This document shows, piece by piece, positions 18,601 to 26,760 of a stretch of 64,000 nucleotides of DNA (within the stretch, counting starts at the first letter, position 1; every line of letters begins with the position of its first letter). The position numbers and the translations under genes were made by a program. A model generated the notes under the pieces. It did not search any database and had not been told where the DNA came from. It was given only the letters and a program-made list of their open reading frames with translations. The stretch comes from JANWHZ01 sp035545555 (GTDB lineage Bacteria; Patescibacteriota; Saccharimonadia; Saccharimonadales; UBA4665), in the NCBI GenBank assembly GCA_035545555.1, contig DASZYD010000013.1, positions 21,212-85,211 on the forward strand, read 5' to 3'.

Positions 18601-19000
18601 GCAAATAATCCTCCAAAATATAGGCGGCGGCGAGGGCATCGATATCGCCCTTGGTGTACGGCTTGCCGCGGGTACGCAGCTCGGCTTCGGCCTGCACCGA
18701 CGTTACGGCTTCGTCCTGCCAGTGTAGCGGCAGCGGCAATGCTTTGGCCAGTTCCTCGCCGAAAGCCCGTACCGCGGCCGTCTGAGGCGTCTCCTGGCCG
18801 CTGAGGCCGCGCGGCAGACCGACGACTATTTGTACCGCACCTTCCCGCCGGCAGAGCTTCTGCAGCTCGCTGATGGTTGTGGCATCACGCTTGAGCGCAC
18901 CGCTCGGGTGGGCAAGCCGGGCTGCGGTGCTCGCCAGCGCTACGCCGACGCGGGCGGCGCCGACATCAAGCGCCACGATGGTGCCATCAGTTGCTGCCAT
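18587..19000 (-). CDS. ruvX: YqgF/RuvX family pre-16S rRNA nuclease (putative Holliday junction resolvase)
   Basis: The 137-residue RNase H-like protein begins with the metal-binding LDVGAARVGVALA and contains IVVGLPRGLSGQE and the distal acidic motif GDIDALAAAYILEDYL. YqgF processes the 5' end of 16S rRNA; a recombination role has also been proposed. The start overlaps the end of the upstream membrane-protein gene by 14 nt, and its end overlaps mltG, so the three form one tight operon. Confidence 0.93.
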   Translation of the reverse strand: MAATDGTIVALDVGAARVGVALASTAARLAHPSGALKRDATTISELQKLCRREGAVQIVVGLPRGLSGQETPQTAAVRAFGEELAKALPLPLHWQDEAVTSVQAEAELRTRGKPYTKGDIDALAAAYILEDYLHDHL

Positions 19001-20687
19001 GCGTCTGCGCGGCGCCGGTGATGGTCACCGTTATCTTGCTGGTCTTGCCCGGCACGGCGCCGACCCAGAACGGGCTCAAGTGCACATCGACCTTGGTGAC
19101 GCCCGGAATGGCGTTGATGAATGACTTGACGTCGCCGATCTTCTTGCCGGCCGCTTGCTTCTTGATATCCGCCGCATTGATGTCCGGACCGATGGTCGCG
19201 GTTGTCTGCAGTGTCAATTGCACCGTGTTGCCGGACGTATTGCCAACGCTCATGGTGGCACTGTTCAGCCCGTCGTTTAAGATCGACTGCTTGCTGGGGT
19301 CGATCTGTCCGTCGGTGGCGTGTTTGATGAGTGTGTCCAGATCGGCCTGCTTGACGCCATACATGGTATAGGTGACCGCCTGCGTGACCGTGACGGTATC
19401 CGCCTGGTCACCGGCATTGTTGTCGCTCGTGATGACCGGCGTGCCGGCATTAAATGTCGTCTCCAGCGGGTACAGACCCTGGCCTCTTAGTGCTTGCTCC
19501 AAGCTGGTTTTGACGGCATTGGTGTCCTGGCTGGCCAGCTTCTGTTTGGCGTTATCGATATCGGCCTGGGCCACAATGTGGATGATGTCATCCGTACCGC
19601 CGGATGTCGAGCCGGTCGCCGTCACGTCCGAGCGCCCTGCCACCGTAAAGGTTGCATTGCTGACGTTGTACTTGCTGCCAGCGTTCTGTGCTGTTATTGA
19701 TGTCGCGTCACTACTAAAGATACCGCACCCGTTATTAAAGCTAGTGATATGAAAGACCGTCGTTTCCTGGGTAATGAACGTCAGGCCGTTTGTGCTGACT
19801 CCGGTTCCCGCCGGCACCGAGGCGGGATTGCCTGATCCCGAACATTTCTGCGCTGTCATAGTTACGCTGCCGGTAGCTGTCTGACCATTGTTTTGCTGGC
19901 CGGTGGTCGCCACTTGCTGGCTGGTGGTCTTTTGCTGCTGTTGGGCAGTCGCGGGGATGACATTCTGGCTGGTATCAACTGCTTGTGCTGAGGGGTTAAG
20001 CGTCATCGTCAGGTTCACATTGAGCGCACTGGTATTGGTCGTGATGGCGATGGCCGCTTTGGGTAGAATCGCCAAGCAGATGTACAACCCGAACACGATG
20101 AGCACCAGTACGATCGCGCCGAGGAACAAGCGCAGCCGGAACTTATTGAAGTTGGGCACCTTCAGGTGGCGGTCTTTGGCCTTGGCCGGCTTCTTGGCCG
20201 GCGCTTCATCCTCATCTGCTGCATCGGGCATTTCCGGCTCATCCGGCAAATCGACCGTTTCGATGGCCGACGTGCCGACAGGCTCTGCTTCGCCGGACAG
20301 GTCGCCAACGGCCCGGTCACCGGCATTGTCTGCCGTGTAACCATCGTCTTCCTCAGCATCAACGACTTGGTTCGCGTTGCCGGCACCTGCCGTCGGCGGC
20401 ACTTCCGGCTTGGACGACGGCGTAGCTGCGACATACAGGCCCACCGAGCCGGCCAGCGGCATTAAGCCGGCTTCGGTCGTGATAAGCACCACGTGCTTCT
20501 TGGCCTCGTCGGCGCTGCGCTTCAGCAGCTTCATATTGACGATACTTTGGAAGACCGACGCCCGCTTTGGCAGCACCAAGGCCAGCACGCGCGCCGAGCT
20601 GGAACGGACTTTGTCGATGATGGTCGTAATCTCATCATCGACGTCAACGTAGATAGTGTCTTTGCTGTTTGAAGCCGCTGTTGCCAT
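18987..20687 (-). CDS. Single-pass membrane protein with large extracytoplasmic domain, partner of the FtsA-like gene
   Basis: The 566-residue protein has a cytoplasmic N-terminal alpha/beta domain (DTIYVDVDDEITTIIDKV, VLALVLPKRASVFQSIVNMKLL, VVLITTEAG; residues 10-90), an acidic linker, a transmembrane helix (LFLGAIVLVLIVFGLYICLAI, about 188-208), and a Thr/Ser/Gln-rich outer part resembling baseplate-J-like beta modules. I know it only as a conserved type in CPR genomes. It starts 9 nt after the FtsA-like gene, so an interaction similar to PilM-PilN or FtsA with a membrane partner is plausible. TAACAT lies 6 nt before the ATG. Confidence 0.75.
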   Translation of the reverse strand: MATAASNSKDTIYVDVDDEITTIIDKVRSSSARVLALVLPKRASVFQSIVNMKLLKRSADEAKKHVVLITTEAGLMPLAGSVGLYVAATPSSKPEVPPTAGAGNANQVVDAEEDDGYTADNAGDRAVGDLSGEAEPVGTSAIETVDLPDEPEMPDAADEDEAPAKKPAKAKDRHLKVPNFNKFRLRLFLGAIVLVLIVFGLYICLAILPKAAIAITTNTSALNVNLTMTLNPSAQAVDTSQNVIPATAQQQQKTTSQQVATTGQQNNGQTATGSVTMTAQKCSGSGNPASVPAGTGVSTNGLTFITQETTVFHITSFNNGCGIFSSDATSITAQNAGSKYNVSNATFTVAGRSDVTATGSTSGGTDDIIHIVAQADIDNAKQKLASQDTNAVKTSLEQALRGQGLYPLETTFNAGTPVITSDNNAGDQADTVTVTQAVTYTMYGVKQADLDTLIKHATDGQIDPSKQSILNDGLNSATMSVGNTSGNTVQLTLQTTATIGPDINAADIKKQAAGKKIGDVKSFINAIPGVTKVDVHLSPFWVGAVPGKTSKITVTITGAAQTHGSN

Positions 20688-20696
20688 AACTATATG

Positions 20697-22049
20697 TTAT
20701 ACCCGTAACATTCTATCAATTTTTTCGCGGATTGACCCCGAACCCGTGCCGTTGAAATGCAAGGTATCCACACCCACGCGCAACAGCCCCATGGCCGTGA
20801 TGTAGGTATGGTCGCTGACCTTACCGGTGCTATCGGTAATGCCGACGACCTGTTCCGGCCGGATGCGCCGCACCACCGGCTTGCGCGTAAACGGCAGCTG
20901 CTTGTACCAATCAGACTCCTCGAGCGTCTCCACCAGCATGTCCAGGCTAGAGCCACCGCCACAGAGGTACATCCGATACGGCAGATGGTCGAGCTTGTCG
21001 AATTCGCCCAGTGCCAGTTCCACGCCGCTTGTCCAGACGCCGACAGTCTTTTTGAGCGCCGCTTCGACGGCCGCAATCTTGGCCTGCGGTGTTTTATCGT
21101 CGGACAGGCCCAGTTTGAGCGCTTCGGCTTGCTCGAAGCTTACATTCAGATCGCGTTCCACGCCGCGCGTGTACGCACGGCCGCCGATGCCGAACATCTT
21201 GGTGCCCTGCACGCCACCGTCGTTGACCACGGCGATGTCAGTCGTGCCGCCGCCGACATCCATTAGAATAGCGCTGAGGTTGGTGTTGGTGCGGTCGCCA
21301 ATGACCGAACGGGCCACCGCAAACGGCTCGGCCGCCACGGCCAGCAGATCAAGATCCAGCTCCTGGGCCGTCTTTTCGAGCGCGCCAATGTGGATCATCG
21401 GTGCAAAGGCCGTATAGAGCTGCACGACCACCTCTTTACCCTGGAACCCAATCGGGTTGGTGACCGGGTAGCCGTCAATCTCGATGCTCACCAAGGCGCT
21501 GTTCACCAGCCGCACCTCAACGTCCTTGCCGCCCAACTCTACGGCCAGCTGCTTCTTGGCGGCGACTTCGGCGTGTTCCTGCACCAGCTGGATCGTGCGG
21601 TCCATTTCGGTCATGTCCAGCGGCTTGGCCGGCGTTTTGCGCAACACCCGCACGGTAGTCGTGGTACCCTTCACCAGCTCACCGGCAATGCCGATAATCG
21701 CCCGCCGGGCGCTGACCCCCGCCTGTTGTTCGGCCTCATTCAGCGCCGCGTCGCAATTCTCGACCACGCTGGCGATATCCGAGATCGCCCCGGCCTGCAT
21801 ATCGGTCAGCCCCTGGTGTTGCCGCCCGGCACCGATGATCTCGACGCTGCCGTCATCCGACACTTTGCCGATCAGCGCTTTAATGAACTCGGTGCCGATA
21901 TCCAATGCGACCAAGTACTGCCCTTCCGGCATCCGGGCCGCTTTTGCCTTGCTGCCAGCGGCCGTGGCCGCACTCCGGGCCAGGGCCGATGTTTTGCTGG
22001 CCAGCCGGGTACCCACTTGCTGACCGAGGGTCTTGAGCGAATCAAGCAT
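20697..22049 (-). CDS. FtsA/PilM-like actin-fold ATPase
   Basis: The 450-residue protein has the actin-family phosphate loops LVALDIGTEFIKALIG (phosphate 1) and AILMDVGGGTTDIAVV (phosphate 2), and the adenosine motif YLCGGGSSLDML. An SHS2-type 1C insertion follows the first subdomain. The C-terminus (SIREKIDRMLRV) could be a short amphipathic membrane helix like that of FtsA. It may be the cell-division FtsA or the pilus protein PilM; no ftsZ or pilus gene is in the window to decide. The ATG at 22047-22049 is preferred; a TTG two codons upstream lies 3 nt after TAGAAT. Confidence 0.85.
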   Translation of the reverse strand: MLDSLKTLGQQVGTRLASKTSALARSAATAAGSKAKAARMPEGQYLVALDIGTEFIKALIGKVSDDGSVEIIGAGRQHQGLTDMQAGAISDIASVVENCDAALNEAEQQAGVSARRAIIGIAGELVKGTTTTVRVLRKTPAKPLDMTEMDRTIQLVQEHAEVAAKKQLAVELGGKDVEVRLVNSALVSIEIDGYPVTNPIGFQGKEVVVQLYTAFAPMIHIGALEKTAQELDLDLLAVAAEPFAVARSVIGDRTNTNLSAILMDVGGGTTDIAVVNDGGVQGTKMFGIGGRAYTRGVERDLNVSFEQAEALKLGLSDDKTPQAKIAAVEAALKKTVGVWTSGVELALGEFDKLDHLPYRMYLCGGGSSLDMLVETLEESDWYKQLPFTRKPVVRRIRPEQVVGITDSTGKVSDHTYITAMGLLRVGVDTLHFNGTGSGSIREKIDRMLRV

Positions 22050-22093
22050 ATGCAACTTATTCTAGCACATTGCAGCTGTCTAGATAGAAGAGC

Positions 22094-22297
22094 CTACCCG
22101 GATTGTTCGTCAGTAAGTTGCCGGTGTAGGTCGTTATACCTTGATAGGCCTTCAAACTTCTCATCAAACATATCCTGCGTTATGAGTCCGCCCATGTACT
22201 GATCAATCAGCTCTTGACGCTCCTGCTCTTCAGCATCATTCAGGAGCTCATGAGAATCTATCGGCTCTATACCGGAACTGTTGTATTTGTCCGCCAC
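22094..22297 (-). CDS. Small acidic helical protein
   Basis: The 67-residue product is unknown. It is charged and predicted helical (DAEEQERQELIDQYMGGLITQDMFDEKFEGL), with the spacing of a short two-helix adaptor. GTG is the start, supported by GGGAGG 8 nt upstream and TATATA before it. It has its own transcription unit between alaS-side genes and the FtsA-like gene. Confidence 0.7.
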   Translation of the reverse strand: MADKYNSSGIEPIDSHELLNDAEEQERQELIDQYMGGLITQDMFDEKFEGLSRYNDLHRQLTDEQSG

Positions 22298-22332
22298 GCA
22301 ACACCTCCCCTATATACCCATGCCTTGTTGGA

Positions 22333-22626
22333 TTATAGGAGAGCATTGCCTTCGCTATCAACCGGATAATATCCAAGTTGTTCATCCCAGCAGAGCGAAG
22401 CACCTTCAGGGAAATATCCCTCAGTAATGAGCTGAGCAAAATACCCATCAACCACCTCAGCATCCGCGCCAGATTCGTTGATCATAGTGATCTGGCCCAG
22501 CCACTGTGCTTTCTTGGGAATGCCGATTCCATCAGCACCAGTGCTCTCTGCGTAAGAATCACCGGCCGAGGGAATGATATCCTCAGCACTCATCCAACTT
22601 TCTTCTCGTTTGCGTCTAAATAGCAT
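22333..22626 (-). CDS. Small hypothetical protein downstream of alaS
   Basis: The 97-residue product is unknown. It has a basic start (MLFRRKREESW) and then an acidic alpha/beta-like body (AQWLGQITMINESGADAEVVDGYFAQLI). It starts 21 nt after the alaS stop, with an AGGGAG Shine-Dalgarno about 10 nt upstream, so it is probably co-transcribed with alaS. Confidence 0.7.
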   Translation of the reverse strand: MLFRRKREESWMSAEDIIPSAGDSYAESTGADGIGIPKKAQWLGQITMINESGADAEVVDGYFAQLITEGYFPEGASLCWDEQLGYYPVDSEGNALL

Positions 22627-22647
22627 CCTGTAGCTCCCTGGGTTGCC

Positions 22648-24597
22648 CTATTGCAAAACCGCCTTGATACGACGGACACCGGCCGAGCTGGATTCTTCTT
22701 TGAGAATCTTGAATTGTTTGCCGCCTTCGGCGAGCACGCCCGTGTGCGTGACGTGCGGGCCGCCGCAGATTTCGCGGCTGAAGTACACGCCGTCCGGATC
22801 ACCCACGGTGTAGACCTTGACGGTTTCGCCGTATTTGTCACCGAACGCGCCGGAGACGCCCCTGGCCAAGGCTTGCTTGGTATGTTCCTCTCGCCAGCTG
22901 ACCGGCCAGTCCTTTTTGATCTGTTCGTTGACGATCTGCTCCACCTGCTTGATCTGTTCCGGCGTCAGTTTGTCGGGGTGGGAGAAGTCGAAGCGCAGAC
23001 GCTCGGGCGTGATGTTGCTGCCGCGCTGGATGACGTGTTTGCCCAAGACATTTTTGAGCGCCTGATACATCAGGTGCGTGGCAGTATGGTACTTGGTCAC
23101 AATTTCGGAATGGTCCGCCAGGCCACCCTTGAACACGCCCTTCTCAGCCGTTTGTGAGCGGGCCCGCTGCTCGGCCATAAGTCTATCAAAGATATCATCT
23201 GCGTCTTCGCTCACCATGAAGCCACGTTTGAACGCCTCTTCTTTCGATAGCTCAACAGGAAAACCATACGTATCATACAGCTGAAAGATATTCTCGCCGA
23301 ACAGCATCGGCTTTGGCTGGCGCTGTTCATCATCTTCCGGAATAGAAGCGTCGTATATGTCGGTACCGCGTACGCCCATCATTCTGTCAAACTCCTTGAG
23401 GCCGTTGCGCAGCGTATGGCGGAAGACTTTTTCTTCGCGCACCAGCACCTCGATCACCTTGTCGCGATTGGCCGCAACCTCAGGGAAGTCTCTGTGATAG
23501 AGATCAGCAATGACCGGCACGACCTGCTCCAAAAAGTTCTGCTCGATGCCCAGATCAAAAGCGTAGCGGATGGCGCGGCGCAGCAGCCGGCGCAGCACGT
23601 AGCCCTGGGTTTTATTACTAGGCACGACGCCGTCAACCGCCATGAACGTGCTAGCGCGCAAGTGGTCGGCGACGACGCGCATACTCTCCTGGTGGCTGGC
23701 GTAGTCTTTGCCGGAAATCGTTTCCAGCTTGGCGATAATCGGCCACAACAGGCTGATCTTAAACACATCAGGGTCGCCGATGGCCGCGGCGGCGATGCGC
23801 TCCAGCCCTGAGCCGTGGTCGATATTCGGTTTCTCCAGCGGCGTAAACTCGCCCTCGGCCACCTTGCGGTAGGTCATAAAGACGTTGTTGCCGATCTCCA
23901 TGAAGCGGCCGCAGTCACAGTTAGGGTGACAATGTTCGCCCCACTTCGTATCGTGCGGCGTGCCGAAATCATAGAACATCTCGCTGTCCGGCCCGCACGG
24001 GTCGCCGACCGGCGTGGTTTTGAGCCCGGTTTTGCCGCGGTTCCACCAGTTTTTGCTGTCGTCATAGTAGAAAATGCGCTCGCCGTCTTTCATGCCGCGC
24101 TGGTAGCCGGCGGCTTCGGTGCCGATCTCGGCAATCTTTGCCTCCACGCCTTTCGCTTCGAAGAGTGTTTGCCACAGTTCGGCTGCTTCGCTGTCGCGCG
24201 GGATCTTGGCCGACGGTACGCCGGCAAAGCAGGTCACGTACAGCCGGTTTGGATCGATGCCGACAATGGTCGTCAAAAATGCAAACATCCAGGCAATCTG
24301 GTCCTGCTTGCCAAAATCGCCAAGCGACCAGTTACCCAGCATTTCAAAAAACGTGGTGTGGCGGTTGTCTCCCACATCTTCAATATCCTGTGCCCGCAGG
24401 CAGGTTTGGCTATCGGCCAGGCGTACGCCGGCCGGGTGCTCCTGCCCCAGCAGGTATGGGATAAGCGGCTGCATACCACTGCCGGTAAACAGCGTGGTCG
24501 GGTCGTTCTGCGGTACCAGCTGGGCGCGCGGGATGACCGCGTGGCCGTGCTTGGTCATAAAATCAAGATACTTTTTGCGAATCGTTTGGGCGTCCAT
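22648..24597 (-). CDS. alaS: Alanyl-tRNA synthetase, short form without C-Ala domain
   Basis: AlaRS charges tRNA-Ala. The 649 residues contain the class II catalytic core (FTGSGMQPLIPYLLG, RHTTFFEMLGNWSLGDF), the tRNA-recognition helices (QGYVLRRLLRRAIRYA) and the editing domain with zinc-site motifs HTATH and CGGPH. The chain stops right after the editing domain (SSAGVRRIKAVL), while the E. coli enzyme has about 875 residues; the C-Ala dimerisation/tRNA-bridging domain is absent. The CGGTH signature has Pro for Thr. The Shine-Dalgarno AAGGA is at 24605-24609. A leader peptide and an inverted repeat lie upstream. Confidence 0.96.
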   Translation of the reverse strand: MDAQTIRKKYLDFMTKHGHAVIPRAQLVPQNDPTTLFTGSGMQPLIPYLLGQEHPAGVRLADSQTCLRAQDIEDVGDNRHTTFFEMLGNWSLGDFGKQDQIAWMFAFLTTIVGIDPNRLYVTCFAGVPSAKIPRDSEAAELWQTLFEAKGVEAKIAEIGTEAAGYQRGMKDGERIFYYDDSKNWWNRGKTGLKTTPVGDPCGPDSEMFYDFGTPHDTKWGEHCHPNCDCGRFMEIGNNVFMTYRKVAEGEFTPLEKPNIDHGSGLERIAAAAIGDPDVFKISLLWPIIAKLETISGKDYASHQESMRVVADHLRASTFMAVDGVVPSNKTQGYVLRRLLRRAIRYAFDLGIEQNFLEQVVPVIADLYHRDFPEVAANRDKVIEVLVREEKVFRHTLRNGLKEFDRMMGVRGTDIYDASIPEDDEQRQPKPMLFGENIFQLYDTYGFPVELSKEEAFKRGFMVSEDADDIFDRLMAEQRARSQTAEKGVFKGGLADHSEIVTKYHTATHLMYQALKNVLGKHVIQRGSNITPERLRFDFSHPDKLTPEQIKQVEQIVNEQIKKDWPVSWREEHTKQALARGVSGAFGDKYGETVKVYTVGDPDGVYFSREICGGPHVTHTGVLAEGGKQFKILKEESSSAGVRRIKAVLQ

Positions 24598-24612
24598 AAA
24601 ATCGTCCTTGGT

Positions 24613-24652
24613 TAGATAATCGTGAAATAAATATGAAAAGAAGAGTTATCTA
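24613..24652 (-). promoter_or_regulatory. Inverted repeat between alaS leader stop and alaS ribosome site
   Basis: TAGATAA (minus strand 24652-24646) and TTATCTA (24619-24613) form a perfect 7-bp stem, extendable by GG/CC after one mismatch, with a 26-nt T-rich loop. The 5' arm contains the leader-peptide stop codon TAA, and the 3' arm ends 3 nt before the AAGGA of alaS. A ribosome terminating at the leader stop would melt the stem. Confidence 0.6.
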
Positions 24653-24702
24653 GCCCCAAGGGCCGCTGCGCGTACCGATCCGAGCACTGCCATTGCTATC
24701 AT
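24646..24702 (-). CDS. Alanine-rich leader peptide of alaS
   Basis: An 18-codon frame encodes MIAMAVLGSVRAAALGAR, with six alanines including an Ala-Ala-Ala run, and stops at TAA (24646-24648). Its ATG is 7 nt after the TATAAT of the alaS promoter, the leaderless arrangement used by many genes here. A second in-frame ATG three codons earlier overlaps the -10 box and cannot be transcribed from it. The excess of the cognate amino acid before an alanyl-tRNA synthetase gene suggests ribosome-sensed attenuation. Confidence 0.6.
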   Translation of the reverse strand: MIAMAVLGSVRAAALGAR

Positions 24703-24709
24703 GCTGGCC

Positions 24710-24736
24710 ATTATAACAGATATGATCATATGACAA
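24710..24736 (-). promoter_or_regulatory. Promoter of the alaS leader and alaS
   Basis: TATAAT on the minus strand at 24710-24715; TTGTCA at 24731-24736 with a short 15-nt spacer. The -35 overlaps the 3' end of mnmA. The alaS ATG is about 105 nt downstream of the expected start point. Confidence 0.65.
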
Positions 24737-25778
24737 TCCCGCCGCCGAGGACACGGTCGCCATCGTAGATGACGGCAGACTGCCCGGGCGTGATGGCGCG
24801 GACGTCTTCGGCAAGGCTAACGGTTGCCGTGTCGCCGCGCGGCGTAGCTGTGCCCGCAACCAGCGGCGCCCGGTAGCGCGTACGAACCTGATACATGGTG
24901 CCGGCTTCAGGCGCACCATTGATCCAATACAGGCCGGTCAGTTTGAGTTCGCGGCGCCAGAGCCCGGCATCCTGCAGGTCGGTTGTCACATAGACTTCGT
25001 TCTTATGCATATCCTTGCCGGTGACGTAGTACGGCAGGCCGCCGCCGACGTGCAGGCCGTGACGCTGGCCGATGGTATAAAAAATAGCACCGTCGTGCTC
25101 GCCCACCACGTGGCCGCCTTGGTCAATGACCCGGCCATGCGGCTGGTCGCCCAGCTGCGACACCAAAAAGTCGCGGATGCCCACCTTGCCGACAAAACAG
25201 ATGCCTTGGCTGTCTTTCTTGGAGGCCGTGGCCAAGCCCAGCCGGGCCGCCACTGCACGTACCTCGGCTTTGGTAGCAAAATCGCCAATCGGGAAAAGCG
25301 TACGGCGCAGCGCGGCTTCCCGGACGCGGTACAGAAAGTACGTCTGGTCTTTCTCGATGTTCTTGGCCGTCAGCAGCCGGCCGTCGTCTGTACGGGCGTA
25401 ATGGCCGGTCGCGATCATAGCGGCGCCGTCGGCCAGTGCCGTTTCCAGGAACAGTTTGAACTTTACCTCCTGGTTGCACATCACGTCGGGGTTTGGCGTG
25501 CGGCCAGCCCGGTACTCACGGAGCATGTAATCGACCACCCGCTGGCGGTATTCGGCTTGGAAGTCGTACATTTTGAAAGGTATGTCCAACTGCACGGCGA
25601 CGCGTTTAGCGTCCTGGTAATCTTCTTGCCACGGGCACACCATACCCGGCAAATCCTGGCTCCAGTTTTTCATATACACACCCGTGACGTCGTAGCCCTG
25701 CTCTTTGAGCAGCGCCGCCGTCACCGACGAGTCGACCCCGCCGGACATGCCGACAAAGACTTTTATATCCTTTGACAT
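24726..25778 (-). CDS. mnmA: tRNA-specific 2-thiouridylase MnmA
   Basis: MnmA adds sulfur at C2 of the wobble uridine in tRNA-Lys, Glu and Gln. The 350-residue protein has the N-type ATP pyrophosphatase P-loop (VGMSGGVDSSV), the catalytic cysteine in NPDVMCNQEVKF, the second cysteine in DSQGICFVGKVGIRDFL, and the C-terminal beta-barrel. Sulfur comes from a cysteine desulfurase; a candidate gene lies at 41256-42392. TAAAAT is 9 nt before the ATG. Confidence 0.96.
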   Translation of the reverse strand: MSKDIKVFVGMSGGVDSSVTAALLKEQGYDVTGVYMKNWSQDLPGMVCPWQEDYQDAKRVAVQLDIPFKMYDFQAEYRQRVVDYMLREYRAGRTPNPDVMCNQEVKFKLFLETALADGAAMIATGHYARTDDGRLLTAKNIEKDQTYFLYRVREAALRRTLFPIGDFATKAEVRAVAARLGLATASKKDSQGICFVGKVGIRDFLVSQLGDQPHGRVIDQGGHVVGEHDGAIFYTIGQRHGLHVGGGLPYYVTGKDMHKNEVYVTTDLQDAGLWRRELKLTGLYWINGAPEAGTMYQVRTRYRAPLVAGTATPRGDTATVSLAEDVRAITPGQSAVIYDGDRVLGGGIVI

Positions 25779-25813
25779 AACTAAGCTATTTTAGCAAACA
25801 ACGCGCGCCGGTG

Positions 25814-26698
25814 CTACTGCGCTTCGCTGCGGCTGTTTTCGATGGAGCGGCGGATCATATAGAGTTCGTGCCGCCGGCCAAGCCAAAACGAGGTGAGCAG
25901 CAGCGGGATGGCAATGAGCATCGGCTGCCAGAGGATTTCGGTCTTGCCCTGCCCGGTGCTGCCTGTGCCGCCGGTTGTCGATACCGAACCGCTGATCGTG
26001 CCGTTGGCTACACCTACGACTTGCAGATACGCGGTAGTGCCGTTGGCGTCGGTCGCTTTGACCACGATAGTGTAGACGCCCGCCTGCTGGTACGTATGGC
26101 TCACGTTGATCACCCCAGGGAATGAAACGCTTTTGAGGTCGTTGGCGCTGCCGTCGCCCCAGTCGAAACTGAGTGCGTACGGCCCGGTGCCGCCACTTAG
26201 GATAAACGACCAGTCGAGTGGGCTGCCCGGATCGGCGCCGCGCCGCGCATAGCTGCTGGTGATGGACACGCGCGAGCCAAATTGCGCAAATTGCGCATCA
26301 TTGAATGTCACGCTGACGGTATTGGAGTCCGGCCCCTGCTGGTCGAGAGCATCATACACCCGTGCCACCAGGTCGTTGCGCCCGCTGAAGAGGTCAATCT
26401 TGAGGCTGTAGCTGCCGCCTGCACAGACTGCCGAGCCGACAAAAATGTTATTGGAAAAGATCTTAACCAGCAGCCCCGTCTTGCAAAGGCCGCTGACGGT
26501 AATCGGCGTGCTGGTAAATGTCTGCCCGTTGCTTGGCGTGGCAATGGTTGCCGCCTGTGTGGGCGCGGCTGTCGAGACAGTCGCTTCCAAGCCCATCGAG
26601 TTCGACTGCGGATTGTCGAGCGCGGCGACGGGCGCGGCCAGTAACAGGCACGTCAGCAGAGCCAGTGCACTTGTTCGGGCGATCCATCGACGGTTCAT
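25814..26698 (-). CDS. Secreted PKD-domain protein with C-terminal membrane anchor
   Basis: The protein has a signal peptide (ALALLTCLLLAAPVAALD), an Ig-like bacterial beta-sandwich (about residues 50-130; GQTFTSTPITVSG...DLVARVYDALDQ), a PKD domain with the diagnostic LSFDWGDGSANDL and VSHTYQQAGVYTIVVKATD (about 160-235), and a C-terminal transmembrane helix (MLIAIPLLLTSFWLG) with a short basic tail. It is probably displayed on the surface. It heads the 3' side of the surface-protein block. The in-frame GTG directly before the ATG is an alternative start. Confidence 0.88.
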   Translation of the reverse strand: MNRRWIARTSALALLTCLLLAAPVAALDNPQSNSMGLEATVSTAAPTQAATIATPSNGQTFTSTPITVSGLCKTGLLVKIFSNNIFVGSAVCAGGSYSLKIDLFSGRNDLVARVYDALDQQGPDSNTVSVTFNDAQFAQFGSRVSITSSYARRGADPGSPLDWSFILSGGTGPYALSFDWGDGSANDLKSVSFPGVINVSHTYQQAGVYTIVVKATDANGTTAYLQVVGVANGTISGSVSTTGGTGSTGQGKTEILWQPMLIAIPLLLTSFWLGRRHELYMIRRSIENSRSEAQ

Positions 26699-26760
26699 CA
26701 CGGTTTTACTGCTTACGCTCCTGCTTCAACCTTAGCAAACCGGCCAGAAATGGCAAGCCG

